A program made the translations under genes and the position numbers. A stretch of DNA of 64,000 bases from Neorhizobium galegae (GTDB lineage Bacteria > Pseudomonadota > Alphaproteobacteria > Rhizobiales > Rhizobiaceae). The DNA is taken from the NCBI RefSeq assembly GCF_017877135.1, contig NZ_JAGIPH010000004.1:248001-312000 (forward strand), written 5' to 3'. Positions within the stretch are counted from its first letter, which is position 1. Every line of letters begins with the position of its first letter. Below, one piece after another: positions 34,015-43,816 of the stretch. A model generated the notes under the pieces. The model saw nothing but the letters and a program-made list of their open reading frames with translations. It did not search any database and was not told the DNA's origin.

Positions 34015-35017
34015 AGCGGATCCTCGGGTCAAGGATGCCGTAAAGCACATCGGCAATCAGGTTGAACAAAACGATGAGGACGGCAAAGATGAAGGTCAGC
34101 GTCTGCACGAGCGGAATATCGGCGCCCTGCACGGCGGTGATCAGCAACTGGCCAAGGCCGTTCACGCGAAAGATCTGCTCGGTGATGATGGCGCCGGAAA
34201 AGATCGTCGGCACGCCGAGCGCGATGACGGTGACGACCGGGATGAGGCTGTTGCGCAGCACATGCACCAGAAGCACCGTCTTTTCCTTGACGCCCTTGGA
34301 GCGGGCGGTCCGCACATAGTCCTGGCTGAGATTGTCCAGCATGGAGGCGCGCACGAAGCGGGTGATCTGCGAGGCATTGTAGAGCGCAAGGACAAGAACC
34401 GGCAGGAACATCTGCCGGATCTGGGCGATGAAACTCGACCAGTCCCGGACGACAAGATTGGTGTCGTAGATCGACGGGAACCATTGCAGCCAGGAGGAAA
34501 AGATGACGATCAGGAGCACGCCGGTGAAGAAGGTCGGCACCGAATAACCGACCATGGTGACGAAGGTGCCGACCTGGTCGAAGATCGAATACTGCCTATA
34601 GGCGGAGATGACGCCGACGGGGATAGCCAGCAGAATGCCGAAGACATAGGCCATGCCAACGACCCAGAGCGTCTGCGGCATGCGCTGGATGATGAGATCG
34701 ACCACCGGGCTGCGGGTGGCCCAGGACAGCACGCGCATGCGGTTGCCATCGCCGAACTGCCAGCCGGTCATCTGTTCGAGGATGTTGAGCGGTTCATTGA
34801 CGAAGAACTGCTGCAGCCATTTCAGGTAGCGAAACAGGAAGGGCTGGTCGAGGCCCATGGCGGCGCGGATCTGTTCGCGCACTTCCGGCGGAATGGTGAG
34901 CGGCAGATCGCCGAGCGGATCGTTGGGCGCCAGATCGAGCAGCGCAAAGATAACGAAACTGATGACAAGCAGCGTCGGTACGGCAAACATCAGTCGCCGG
35001 ATCGTATAGGTAAACAT
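34007..35017 (-). CDS. Peptide-type ABC transporter permease (DppB-like, third system)
   Basis: The 336-residue permease begins MFTYTIRRLMFAVPTLLVIS, a typical first span, and carries the longer soluble region (about 35-105) seen in YejB/OppB-type permeases. The EAA-type loop is DYVRTARSKGVKEKTVLLVHVLRNS. It follows the binding-protein gene after a 71-bp gap holding a hairpin and overlaps the DppC-like gene. Confidence 0.9.
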   Translation of the reverse strand: MFTYTIRRLMFAVPTLLVISFVIFALLDLAPNDPLGDLPLTIPPEVREQIRAAMGLDQPFLFRYLKWLQQFFVNEPLNILEQMTGWQFGDGNRMRVLSWATRSPVVDLIIQRMPQTLWVVGMAYVFGILLAIPVGVISAYRQYSIFDQVGTFVTMVGYSVPTFFTGVLLIVIFSSWLQWFPSIYDTNLVVRDWSSFIAQIRQMFLPVLVLALYNASQITRFVRASMLDNLSQDYVRTARSKGVKEKTVLLVHVLRNSLIPVVTVIALGVPTIFSGAIITEQIFRVNGLGQLLITAVQGADIPLVQTLTFIFAVLIVLFNLIADVLYGILDPRIRYD

Positions 35018-35051
35018 TCTGTGGTCTCCAGGCGGTCGCGGAGAAGCAAAT

Positions 35052-35078
35052 GCCGGTTCCGCAGGACGCGGAACCGGC
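35052..35078 (-). terminator. Intra-operon hairpin between binding-protein and permease genes (third system)
   Basis: GCCGGTTCCGC pairs perfectly with GCGGAACCGGC around a 5-nt loop, just after the binding-protein stop on the minus strand. No T-run follows, so it probably protects the binding-protein message from 3' decay. Confidence 0.6.
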
Positions 35079-35088
35079 GCTCAGGGCG

Positions 35089-36792
35089 TTACTTCTTGCG
35101 GGACCAGTCTGCGACGTTCCACAGTTCGGAATCCCAGGCATTCATCCGCACGCCCTGCAGCGTGACGGCCGTGGAGGAAATCTGGCCACGGTGAATGAGG
35201 GGGATGTGGGCGCCTTCGGCCGTCAGCATGTCATTGGCCTTCTTGGCCAGTTCCGCGCGCTGCTTGAGGTCGGAGGTCTTCGACAGTTCGGCGACGATCT
35301 TGTCATAGTCCGGGTTGCAGTAGCGTGGCATGTTCTGGCCCTGCCAGCCATTGGCGGGGGCCGGGATCTTGTTGCAGAGCCATTCGGTCAGGTATTTTTC
35401 CGGATCGGTGCCGTCGAAGTTGTTGGTGTACATCTCGACGTCCGCATAGAACTTCTGGAACGTATCGGGGCTTGCCGGATCGCCGCCGAAGAAGACGGAG
35501 GCCGAGATGTTGCGCAGCTCGCTTGCCACGCCGATCTGCTGCCACCAGTCCTTCACGAGCGCCTGGGTGCCCTGGCGCACGGAGTTGGTCGAGGTCTGGT
35601 AGAGATAAGACAGCTTCACGCCGTTTTTGGCGCGGATGCCGTCGCCGCCCTTCTTCCAGCCTGCATCGTCGAGCAGCTTGTTGGCGCCGGCGATATCCTG
35701 CTTAAGGCACCAGTCATTGGCGGTGGAGATGTAGATATCCGGGGCCGGGACGATGTTGCAGGTCGGCTTGCCGGCCGCGCCATAGCCCGCTTCGTTGATG
35801 ATGTCGCGGTCGATGGCCATCGACAGCGCCTTGCGCACGGCCGGATCCGACAGCGACGGATGCTTGCCGCCTTCGACGGTGGAGCGCTTGTCGCCGAGCG
35901 CCGGGTCAGGATTGGTCCAGTTGAGGTTGATACGCTCGACCTGCGTGCCGAATGCGGTCACCAGCTTGCCCTTGCCGGCCTTCATCATGGTTTCGAGCAC
36001 TTCCGGCTCGACCTGCATGTTCCAGCCATAGTCGAATTCGCCGGTTTCGAGAACCGCACGGGCGGCCGATGCCGCATCGCCGCCGCCCTTCAGCGTCACG
36101 GAGGCAAAGGCGGGCTTCGCCGCATCGCGGAAATTCGGGTTGGCGACGAAGGTGATCACGTCGTTCGGCTTGAATTCCTTCACGACAAAGGGGCCGGTGC
36201 CGATCGGGCCGAAATTGGCCGCGGTGCAGCCCGGGGCCTTGGCGCCGACGCAATCCTTGAACTGAGCCTTCTGGATGACCGGCGATTGCGCGCCGACAAA
36301 GGCGCCATAGGGATAATATTTCGGCTCTGCGAAGGAGACTTTCACCGTCTGCGGATCGACTGCTTCGACCTTGGTGATGCCTTCATACTGCGCTTTCTGG
36401 GCGCAACCGCCATCCGGGGCGGTGCAATACTGCCAGGTAAAGACCACGTCATCGGCGGTAAACGCGCTGCCGTCCGACCACTTGACGCCCGGCTTTATCT
36501 TCCAGGTGATGCTCTTCATGTCGGAGGCGACGCCGCCATTGGCAACGGTCGGGATTTCGCTCACCAGCCACGGAACGAGTGTGCCCGTCTCGTCGTAGCG
36601 AGCCAGCGGCTCGATGACCATGGAAGAGCTGTAGACTTCTTTGGTGCCACCGGAGAGATACGGATTGAGGGTGGAGACCGCCTGCCAGAACAGGATTTTC
36701 AGGTCGCCATCGGTTCCTCGCTGCGCCTGCGCTGCGCCGCCAAGCGCCAGTGCCGCCACCGTACCGGCAAGCAGGATTTTCAAGCTCTTCAT
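35089..36792 (-). CDS. Peptide-type ABC transporter substrate-binding protein (third system)
   Basis: The 567-residue precursor starts at ATG 36792 behind AAGGGGAAAAG. The signal peptide (MKSLKILLAGTVAALALGG) is cleaved at about AQA-QR. The mature part has the family-5 blocks LVSEIPTVANGG, TWKIKPGVKWSDGSAFTADD, IGTGPFVVKEF and NPNFRD. Frequent Cys-containing inserts (WQYCTAPDGGC, KDCVGAKAPGC) could form disulfides in the periplasm. The ligand is unknown; the divergent M20 amidohydrolase suggests an N-acylated amino acid or peptide. Confidence 0.9.
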   Translation of the reverse strand: MKSLKILLAGTVAALALGGAAQAQRGTDGDLKILFWQAVSTLNPYLSGGTKEVYSSSMVIEPLARYDETGTLVPWLVSEIPTVANGGVASDMKSITWKIKPGVKWSDGSAFTADDVVFTWQYCTAPDGGCAQKAQYEGITKVEAVDPQTVKVSFAEPKYYPYGAFVGAQSPVIQKAQFKDCVGAKAPGCTAANFGPIGTGPFVVKEFKPNDVITFVANPNFRDAAKPAFASVTLKGGGDAASAARAVLETGEFDYGWNMQVEPEVLETMMKAGKGKLVTAFGTQVERINLNWTNPDPALGDKRSTVEGGKHPSLSDPAVRKALSMAIDRDIINEAGYGAAGKPTCNIVPAPDIYISTANDWCLKQDIAGANKLLDDAGWKKGGDGIRAKNGVKLSYLYQTSTNSVRQGTQALVKDWWQQIGVASELRNISASVFFGGDPASPDTFQKFYADVEMYTNNFDGTDPEKYLTEWLCNKIPAPANGWQGQNMPRYCNPDYDKIVAELSKTSDLKQRAELAKKANDMLTAEGAHIPLIHRGQISSTAVTLQGVRMNAWDSELWNVADWSRKK

Positions 36793-37104
36793 TCTTTTCC
36801 CCTTGAAGATGTTTTTGAGTGATTGTCGGCCGCGCCTCGGCCCTGGTCTGCCAGACCGCATCGCCACCGCGCTGTTTCCTCTCAGCGTGATGGCGAATTT
36901 CGTTGATCGCCTCCTGGTATGACGCGCATCCGCCATGGCCTTGTTCGGCTCGTTTGGCAGGATGTGAACAAATTTTAAGCTATCTAAACACAAGCCTAAA
37001 TTACGTTCAAGAACGAAAATTGAAGCTTGCAAAAACACTGAAGGACGTCGCAATATCGGCGCCAGATACGGGAAACAGCTGAAAAGACAGACGAGGGTGC
37101 ATCA
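36793..37104. promoter_or_regulatory. Divergent promoter region of the third peptide-type system
   Basis: This 312-bp gap separates the binding-protein operon (minus) from the M20 gene (plus). It holds a GGTCTGCCAGACC hairpin near 36845 and a markedly A/T-rich block at about 36965-37030 that should contain the promoters. Inside it CGTTC (37004-37008) and GAACG (37011-37015) form a perfect small palindrome, a plausible operator. I see no further gene. Confidence 0.4.
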
Positions 37105-38268
37105 ATGCCAGTTCTCAATCGCGCTGCCGAAATGCAGGAAGAGGTAGCCGGATGGAGACGCCATCTCCATGAAAACCCGGAGCTTTTGTATGATGTCATC
37201 CAGACCGCCTCGTTTGTCGCTGAAAAGCTGAAGGCCTTCGGCTGCGACGTGGTGGAAACCGGCATCGGCCGCACCGGCGTCGTTGGCATCATCAAGGGAA
37301 CGCTCGGAGAGGGGCCGGTGATCGGCATGCGCGCCGACATGGACGCGCTTCCCATCGTCGAAGACACCGGTGTCGCCTGGGCGTCGAAAACCCCCGGCAA
37401 GGCGCATTCCTGCGGCCATGACGGGCACACGGCCATGCTGCTCGGGGCCGCACAGTATCTGTGCGAAACCCGCCGTTTTGCCGGCTCCGTCGCCGTGATC
37501 TTTCAGCCCGCTGAAGAAGGTGGCGCTGGTGGTCTGGCCATGGTGGAAGACGGCATGATGGAAAAATTCGCCATCAAGGAAGTCTATGGCATGCACAACA
37601 TGCCCGGCCTGCCGGTCGGCGATTTTTCCATGCGCAAGGGCGGCGTAATGGCCGCGGCCGATACGTTCGAGATCGTCGTGAAGGGTAAGGGCGCCCACGC
37701 CGCCCAACCGCATGTTTCGATCGATCCGGTTTTGACATCGGCCCATATCATCATCGCGTTGCAGTCGATTGCCTCGCGCGCCGTCGATCCCTTGAAATCG
37801 GTCGTCGTCTCCGTCACCACCACCCATGGCGGCGATGCCTATAACGTCATCCCGATGGAGGTGAAGCTCACCGGAACGGTGCGCACGCTCGACCCTGAAG
37901 TGCGTGATTTTGCTGCAAAGCGCCTTGTGGAGGTGGCCGAAGGCACGGCGCTTGCGCATGGCGCGGTGGCCGAAGTCACCTATCATCGCGGCTATCCGGT
38001 CACCGTCAATCATCCGGACCAGACGGATTTTGCAGCCTCAGTCGCGGCCAATATTTCTGGCGAACAGCGCGTCGAAACCAATGCGCCGCCGAAAATGGGC
38101 GCGGAAGACTTTTCCTACATGCTGGAAGCCCGGCCCGGTGCCTTTGTCTTCCTTGGCGTCGGTGCCACGGCCAATCTGCATCACCCGGCCTATGACTTTA
38201 ACGACGAGGCGATCCCCTATGGCATCAGCTATTGGGTCACGCTTGCCGAAACGGCGCTGGCGGCCTGA
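37105..38268 (+). CDS. M20D-family amidohydrolase (hippurate hydrolase-like)
   Basis: The 387-residue enzyme shows the M20D metal-site motifs: MRADMDALPI near residue 75, CGHDGHTAML near 104, QPAEEGGAGG near 139 (general base Glu) and MGAEDFSYML near 332. The family removes acyl groups from N-acyl amino acids (hippurate, N-acetyl-aminoacids, IAA conjugates). It is cytoplasmic and precedes a fused peptide-type ATPase by 42 bp; together with the divergent binding protein and permeases this suggests import followed by de-acylation. Confidence 0.9.
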   Translation: MPVLNRAAEMQEEVAGWRRHLHENPELLYDVIQTASFVAEKLKAFGCDVVETGIGRTGVVGIIKGTLGEGPVIGMRADMDALPIVEDTGVAWASKTPGKAHSCGHDGHTAMLLGAAQYLCETRRFAGSVAVIFQPAEEGGAGGLAMVEDGMMEKFAIKEVYGMHNMPGLPVGDFSMRKGGVMAAADTFEIVVKGKGAHAAQPHVSIDPVLTSAHIIIALQSIASRAVDPLKSVVVSVTTTHGGDAYNVIPMEVKLTGTVRTLDPEVRDFAAKRLVEVAEGTALAHGAVAEVTYHRGYPVTVNHPDQTDFAASVAANISGEQRVETNAPPKMGAEDFSYMLEARPGAFVFLGVGATANLHHPAYDFNDEAIPYGISYWVTLAETALAA

Positions 38269-38310
38269 TTTGTCCCGCCCTGTATGCCCGCAAAGTTGAA
38301 GGAGATGCCT

Positions 38311-40152
38311 GTGTCTGACACCCATGTAAAACCGGCGGACGCAGCCGCAAGCCCGGTGCTGAAGGTCGAAAACCTCACCACCTCGTTCAGGGTCAATGGC
38401 CACTGGCGCTCGGTGGTGCGCAACATGAACTTTTCCATTGCCCCGCGCGAGACCGTGGCAATCGTTGGCGAATCAGGCTCGGGCAAGAGCGTAACCTCGC
38501 TCTCGCTGATGCGGCTTCTGCCGAAGTCGTCGAGCAAGATCGAGGGCAAGGTCACGCTTGGCGGGCGTGAACTTCTCTCCCTGCCGGAAGAGGAGATGCG
38601 CAAGGTTCGCGGCAACGACATCTCCATGATTTTTCAGGAGCCGATGACCTCGCTCAACCCGATCTTCCCGATCGGCAAGCAGATCGCCGAGGCCTTGACC
38701 GTCCACCAGAATATGTCCTTCAACGACGCCAAGGCGGAAGTGCTGCGGCTGCTCGACAAGGTGCGCATCCCCAATGCCAAGGGGCGTTTCGACGAATATC
38801 CGCACCAGTTTTCAGGCGGCATGCGCCAGCGCGTGATGATTGCCATGGCGCTGGCCTCGCGGCCAAAACTTCTCATTGCCGACGAGCCGACGACGGCGCT
38901 TGACGTGACCATCCAGGGCCAGATCCTCGATCTCATCAAGGATCTGCAGGAAGAGGAGGGCATGGCCGTTCTCTTCATCACCCATGACATGGGCGTGGTG
39001 GCGGAAATTGCCGACCGAACCATCGTGATGTTCCGCGGCGATACGGTCGAAACCGGCTCCACCGACGACATTTTCCATCGCGGCCAGCACCCGTACACCC
39101 GCGCGCTTCTGGCAGCCGTGCCGCGCCTCGGTTCCATGCAGGATCGCGCGCTGCCGGCGAAATTCCCCATTATCGACATCCAGTCCGGCGAAGCGCAGCC
39201 GCTCGTGGAGGTGATCGATACCGTCGACAAGGGTAAGACGCCGATCCTCGAGGTGAAGGATCTGACGACGCGCTTTGCCATCCGGTCCGGTATTTTTGGC
39301 CGCCAGACCGGCGCGGTTCACGCGGTGGAAAACGTGTCCTTCGATCTGTTTGCGGGTGAAACCCTCTCGCTTGTCGGCGAATCCGGCTGCGGCAAATCCA
39401 CCACCGGCCGTTCGGTGACGCGCCTCGTCGAACCGACAAGCGGGCAGGTGACGCTCGACGGCTACAATGTGATGAACCTCGACCGCACCACGCTGCGCAC
39501 CATGCGCCGGTCCGTGCAGATGGTTTTTCAGGATCCCTTTGCCAGCCTCAACCCGCGCATGAGTGTCGGTTCAGCCGTCATGGAGCCGTTCATCGAGCAC
39601 AATCTTGGCTCCAAATCCGATGCCCGCGACAAGGCGGCCGATCTTCTGACGAAAGTCGGCCTGTCGCCCGACATGATGCGGCGCTATCCGCACGAATTTT
39701 CCGGCGGCCAGCGCCAGCGCATCGCCATTGCGCGCTCGCTGATGCTCGATCCGAAGGTCATCGTCGCCGACGAGGCGGTGTCGGCACTGGACGTGTCGAT
39801 CAAGGCGCAGGTCTGCAATCTGCTGCTTGATCTGCAGCAGAGCCTCAACCTTGCCTATCTGTTCATTTCCCATGACATGGCCGTGGTCGAGCGCGTCAGC
39901 CATCGGGTCGCGGTGATGTATCTCGGAGAGATCGTCGAGATCGGCCCGCGGGCGGCCGTTTTCGACAATCCACAGCATCCGTATACGAAAAAGCTGATGG
40001 CGGCCGTGCCGGTGCCTGATCCGGCGCGCCGCGCGATCAAGCGCAACCTGTCGACCGACGAGATCAAGAGCCCGGTTCGCCCGGCCGGATACGTGCCGCC
40101 GGTGCGCAGTTATCGACAGGTTTCGGAGGGACATCTGGTCCAGGTGGAATAG
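38311..40152 (+). CDS. Fused double ATPase of a peptide-type ABC transporter (GsiA/YejF-like)
   Basis: The protein of about 613 residues carries two complete ATP-binding cassettes. The first has [23 protein letters not shown] and [12 protein letters not shown]; the second has [23 protein letters not shown] and [12 protein letters not shown] (Ala-Val instead of Pro-Thr after the Walker B Glu). The start is set at GTG 38311, six bases after GGAG; ATGs at 38284 and 38305 are in frame but badly placed. It should energise the permeases at 33094-35017, which have no other ATPase near them. Confidence 0.9.
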   Translation: MSDTHVKPADAAASPVLKVENLTTSFRVNGHWRSVVRNMNFSIAPRETVAIVGESGSGKSVTSLSLMRLLPKSSSKIEGKVTLGGRELLSLPEEEMRKVRGNDISMIFQEPMTSLNPIFPIGKQIAEALTVHQNMSFNDAKAEVLRLLDKVRIPNAKGRFDEYPHQFSGGMRQRVMIAMALASRPKLLIADEPTTALDVTIQGQILDLIKDLQEEEGMAVLFITHDMGVVAEIADRTIVMFRGDTVETGSTDDIFHRGQHPYTRALLAAVPRLGSMQDRALPAKFPIIDIQSGEAQPLVEVIDTVDKGKTPILEVKDLTTRFAIRSGIFGRQTGAVHAVENVSFDLFAGETLSLVGESGCGKSTTGRSVTRLVEPTSGQVTLDGYNVMNLDRTTLRTMRRSVQMVFQDPFASLNPRMSVGSAVMEPFIEHNLGSKSDARDKAADLLTKVGLSPDMMRRYPHEFSGGQRQRIAIARSLMLDPKVIVADEAVSALDVSIKAQVCNLLLDLQQSLNLAYLFISHDMAVVERVSHRVAVMYLGEIVEIGPRAAVFDNPQHPYTKKLMAAVPVPDPARRAIKRNLSTDEIKSPVRPAGYVPPVRSYRQVSEGHLVQVE

Positions 40153-40299
40153 GCCGGCGGCCCGCAAAGGGCGCCCCTCCGCTCCGGTGTAAGAGCGTCC
40201 CGCCTCTGTGCCAGCAGAAGGCGCGGGCGGACGGGCCATTTGACAGGATCGGCCCAATCATGCCAGCAACGAGCCTCAAGTGTTTGCAAGGGTTACCGG

Positions 40300-41253
40300 A
40301 TGGCGAGGCGCTCGGATACGCAGGGTAGGCTGGACGACGCAGCACGCGCCGGATGGCTCTATTACGTCGCCGGTCGCACGCAGGACGAAATTGCCGCGGC
40401 CATGGGCATTTCGCGCCAGTCGGCGCAGCGCCTCGTTTCGCTCGCCGTTGCCGAACGGCTGATCAAGGTGCGGGTCGATCATCCGATTGCCGCCTGCCTC
40501 GAGCTGTCGGCCGCGCTGAAGGCGAAATTCGATCTCATCCATGTCGAAGTCGTGCCCTCCGACCCGGCCGGGACCTCGACCACCGTCGGCATTGCCGAAG
40601 CGGCCGCTGCCGAAATCGAGCGATGGCTGAAGAAGCCCGAACCGATCGTGCTTGCCATCGGCACGGGGCGCACGCTGAAGGCCGCGGTCGATCAACTGCC
40701 GCCGATGGAGTGCCCGCAGCACCGCATCGTGTCGCTCACCGGCAATATCGGCCCGGACGGCTCGGCGGCCTATTACAACGTCATCTTTTCCATGGCCGAT
40801 GCCATCAAGGCGCGACATTTTCCTATGCCGCTGCCGGTCCTGTGCTCCTCGGCCGACGAGCGCGACCTTTTGCATCTCCAGCCCATCGTGCAATCCACCT
40901 TGAAGCTTGGCGCCATGGCCGATGTCACCTTTGTCGGCATCGGGGAACTGGGCGTCGATGCGCCGCTCTGTGTCGACGGCTTTCTGGCGCCGGACGAAAT
41001 GACGAGCCTGATGGCCGCAGGCGCCACCGGCGAGATCTGTGGCTGGATGTTCGATCATGCCGGACGCCTTCTGGAGGATCCGATCAATGATCGCGTCGCC
41101 AGCGTTTCCATCCCGCCGCGCGAGAGCGGAACGGTGATCGGGGTGGCGCTTGGAAAGCGCAAGGAAAAGGCGCTCGCCGCCGCCTTGCAGGGCCGGCTGA
41201 TCAATGGCTTGATCACGGACGAGGCAACAGCTGGGCATATGCTCAGCTTGTGA
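40300..41253 (+). CDS. SorC-family sugar-binding transcriptional regulator of the polyol operon
   Basis: The 317-residue protein has an N-terminal helix-turn-helix (GRTQDEIAAAMGISRQSAQRL, about residues 26-46) and a C-terminal SorC sugar-phosphate-binding domain (LAIGTGRTLKAAVDQLPP, VGIGELG). It is the first gene before the smoEFGK polyol operon on the same strand, with 145 bp between them, so it probably controls that operon in response to a polyol or its phosphate. The start is set at ATG 40300; the upstream open frame to 40240 does not look like protein. Confidence 0.88.
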   Translation: MARRSDTQGRLDDAARAGWLYYVAGRTQDEIAAAMGISRQSAQRLVSLAVAERLIKVRVDHPIAACLELSAALKAKFDLIHVEVVPSDPAGTSTTVGIAEAAAAEIERWLKKPEPIVLAIGTGRTLKAAVDQLPPMECPQHRIVSLTGNIGPDGSAAYYNVIFSMADAIKARHFPMPLPVLCSSADERDLLHLQPIVQSTLKLGAMADVTFVGIGELGVDAPLCVDGFLAPDEMTSLMAAGATGEICGWMFDHAGRLLEDPINDRVASVSIPPRESGTVIGVALGKRKEKALAAALQGRLINGLITDEATAGHMLSL

Positions 41254-41295
41254 GCAAAATTTATTCAATTTAAAATCAATGACATGAGCGATTCC

Positions 41296-41375
41296 CGCTG
41301 CATTGCAGCGATGAATCCTGCTTGACATGTCGTGGGCTAAAATGAGTAATTGCCCACGAGCAAAGCGAATGCTCG
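41296..41375 (+). promoter_or_regulatory. Promoter and operator-like palindromes of the polyol operon
   Basis: TTGACA (41322-41327), 17 bp, AGTAAT (41345-41350) makes a good housekeeping promoter. It is framed by two palindromes: CGCTGC-ATT-GCAGCG (41296-41310) upstream and CGAGCA-N7-TGCTCG (41357-41375) over the expected start. These are plausible operator sites for the SorC protein. Confidence 0.55.
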
Positions 41376-41398
41376 CTGTATTCTTCTGGGAGGAAGAC

Positions 41399-42715
41399 AT
41401 GACATTGAAGACGATTCTGCTCGGCGCTGTCTCCGCGCTGGCATTCTCCGGCCTTGCCTCGGCTGAAACCCTGACCATCGCCACCGTCAACAACGGCGAT
41501 ATGATCCGCATGCAGAAGCTGACGGATGACTTCAAGGCCAAGAACCCCGGCATCGATCTGGAATGGGTGACGCTGGAAGAAAACGTTCTGCGCCAGCGCG
41601 TCACCACCGACATCGCAACGAAGAGCGGCCAGTACGACATCATGACCATCGGCACCTACGAGGTTCCGATCTGGGCCAAGCAGGGCTGGCTGCTGCCGCT
41701 CGACAAGCTCGGCGCCAATTATGATCAGGCAGACCTTCTGCCGGCGATCAAGGATGCCGTTTCGGTCGACGGCAAGCTCTATGCGGCACCCTTCTATGGC
41801 GAAAGCGCCATGATCATGTACCGCAAGGACCTGTTCGAAAAGGCAGGCCTTACGATGCCGGAAAACCCCAAGTGGGATTTCATCGCCGATGCCGCCCGCA
41901 AGATCACCGACAAGGGGTCTGAAACCTACGGCATCTGCCTGCGCGGCAAGGCCGGCTGGGGCGAAAACATGGCCTTCATCACGGCGCTCGCCAACTCCTT
42001 CGGCGGCCGCTGGTTCGATGAGAGCTGGAAGGCCCAGTTCGACCAGCCGGAATGGAAGCAGGCGCTCTCCTTCTACGTCAACCTGATGAAGGATGCCGGC
42101 CCTCCGGGTGCATCGTCGAACGGCTTCAACGAAAACCTCGCGCTCTTCCAGACCGGTAAATGCGGCATGTGGATCGATGCGACGGTTGCCGCCTCCTTCG
42201 TCTCCAATCCGAAGGAATCCAAGGTCGCCGACAAGGTGGGCTATGCGCTCTTCCCGACCTCCGGTGACCTGACCAACCACGGCAACTGGCTCTGGGCCTG
42301 GAACCTCGGCATTCCGGCCGGCACCAAGAAGGCGGAAGCGGCGCAGAAGTTTATCTCTTGGGCAACCGACAAGGCCTATACCGAACTGGTCGCCTCGAAG
42401 GAGGGCTGGGCCAACGTTCCTCCGGGCACGCGCACCTCGCTCTACACCAATGCCGAATACCAGAAGGCCGCACCGTTTGCCGCCATGACCCAGAAGGCCA
42501 TGACGGCTGCCAACACGGCAAAGCCCACGGTCAAGCCGGTTCCCTATACCGGTGGCCAGTTCGTGGCGATCCCGGAATTCCAGGGCATCGGCACGGCTGT
42601 CGGCCAGCAGTTCTCGGCAGCGCTTGCCGGCCAGATGACTGTCGATCAGGCGCTTCAGGGTGCCCAGCAGCTGACCAGCCGTGAAATGGCCAAGGCCGGT
42701 TATCCGAAGAAGTAA
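41399..42715 (+). CDS. smoE: Polyol (sorbitol/mannitol) ABC transporter substrate-binding protein
   Basis: The 438-residue precursor starts at ATG 41399 behind GGGAGGA and has a signal peptide cleaved near SGLASA-ET. It belongs to the family-1 sugar-binding proteins; NNGDMIRMQKLTDDF at the N-terminus and PPGASSNGFNENLALFQTGKCGMW are characteristic of SmoE/MtlE polyol binders. It feeds the SmoF/SmoG/SmoK transporter. A RIME palindrome lies between this gene and smoF. Confidence 0.9.
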   Translation: MTLKTILLGAVSALAFSGLASAETLTIATVNNGDMIRMQKLTDDFKAKNPGIDLEWVTLEENVLRQRVTTDIATKSGQYDIMTIGTYEVPIWAKQGWLLPLDKLGANYDQADLLPAIKDAVSVDGKLYAAPFYGESAMIMYRKDLFEKAGLTMPENPKWDFIADAARKITDKGSETYGICLRGKAGWGENMAFITALANSFGGRWFDESWKAQFDQPEWKQALSFYVNLMKDAGPPGASSNGFNENLALFQTGKCGMWIDATVAASFVSNPKESKVADKVGYALFPTSGDLTNHGNWLWAWNLGIPAGTKKAEAAQKFISWATDKAYTELVASKEGWANVPPGTRTSLYTNAEYQKAAPFAAMTQKAMTAANTAKPTVKPVPYTGGQFVAIPEFQGIGTAVGQQFSAALAGQMTVDQALQGAQQLTSREMAKAGYPKK

Positions 42716-42724
42716 GAGGCCTTA

Positions 42725-42899
42725 AGCCCTCTCTGCCCTGCCGGGCATCTCCCCCACAAGGGGGGAGAAACCGGGCTGACGCCTTTCGGCCTGCGTCACT
42801 GTTCCCAAGGGAACGCCGTGATGCGCCGGTCTTGTCCGGCACGGGTTGCGGCACGTGTCTCCCCCTTTGTGGGGGAGATGGCGGCAGCCAGAGAGGGCT
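42725..42899. repeat. RIME-like intergenic palindrome, copy 2 (inside the polyol operon)
   Basis: The outer arms AGCCCTCTCT and AGAGAGGGCT and the inner core CTCCCCCACAAGGGGGGAG are shared with the other copies. The left arm uses the CTGCCCTGCCGGGC version and the right arm the GGCGGCAGCC version, so this copy is a hybrid of copies 1 and 3. It starts nine bases after the smoE stop and could act as attenuator or mRNA stabiliser. Confidence 0.85.
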
Positions 42900-42940
42900 C
42901 TTTTCCAGTTTCACACTCCAGACAGTAAGCCGGGGCTCCC

Positions 42941-43813
42941 ATGGCAACGACCCACACCCATTCCGCAGCACGGCTGATGATGGCCCCGTCGGTCATCCTG
43001 CTTTTCGCCTGGATGGCCGTGCCGCTCGGCATGACGATCTATTTCTCCTTCCTGCGCTACAATCTTTTGATGCCGGGCATGGAGGAATATACGGGCTTCC
43101 TCAACTACCAGTATTTCCTCACCGATCCCGCGTTCTTCGCAGCGCTCACCAACACGCTTCTGCTGGTCGGCGGCGTGCTGTCCATCACCATCATCGGCGG
43201 CATCGCGTTCGCGCTTCTGCTCGATCAGCCGATTTTCGGGCAGGGCATTGTGCGCATCCTGGTGATCGCGCCCTTCTTCGTCATGCCGACCGTGTCGGCG
43301 CTGGTCTGGAAGAACATGTTCATGAACCCGGTGAACGGCCTGTTTGCCTGGATTTCCCGCAGCTTCGGCTTTGCGCCGCTCGATTTTCTGGCCTCTATCC
43401 CGCTTTTGTCGATCATCATCATCGTGGCCTGGCAGTGGCTGCCGTTTGCGACGCTGATCATGCTGACCGCTCTCCAGTCTCTCGATGAAGAGCAGAAGGA
43501 TGCCGCCGAAATGGATGGGGCAGGGGCCGTCTCGCGCTTCCTCTATATCGTGCTGCCGCACATGGCGCGCGCCATCACCGTCGTCATTCTCATCGAGACG
43601 ATCTTCCTTCTCTCGGTCTTTGCCGAAATCCTCGTCACCACCAATGGCGGACCGGGCACGGCCAGCACCAATCTCACCTATCTCGTCTATGCGCAGGCAC
43701 TCCTGCAGTTCGATATCGGTGGGGCATCGGCAGGCGGCATCGTCGCCGTCATCCTCGCCAATATCGTCGCCATCTTCCTCGTGCGCCTTATCGGCAAGAA
43801 TCTGGAGGCCTGA
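42941..43813 (+). CDS. smoF: Polyol ABC transporter permease SmoF
   Basis: The 290-residue membrane protein has six predicted spans and the EAA loop EEQKDAAEMDGAGAVSRFLYIVLPHM of MalF-type sugar permeases. The sequence NGGPGTASTNLTYLVYAQALLQFDIG is typical of the polyol subgroup. It pairs with SmoG, which follows three bases later. Confidence 0.92.
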   Translation: MATTHTHSAARLMMAPSVILLFAWMAVPLGMTIYFSFLRYNLLMPGMEEYTGFLNYQYFLTDPAFFAALTNTLLLVGGVLSITIIGGIAFALLLDQPIFGQGIVRILVIAPFFVMPTVSALVWKNMFMNPVNGLFAWISRSFGFAPLDFLASIPLLSIIIIVAWQWLPFATLIMLTALQSLDEEQKDAAEMDGAGAVSRFLYIVLPHMARAITVVILIETIFLLSVFAEILVTTNGGPGTASTNLTYLVYAQALLQFDIGGASAGGIVAVILANIVAIFLVRLIGKNLEA

Positions 43814-43816
43814 TCC

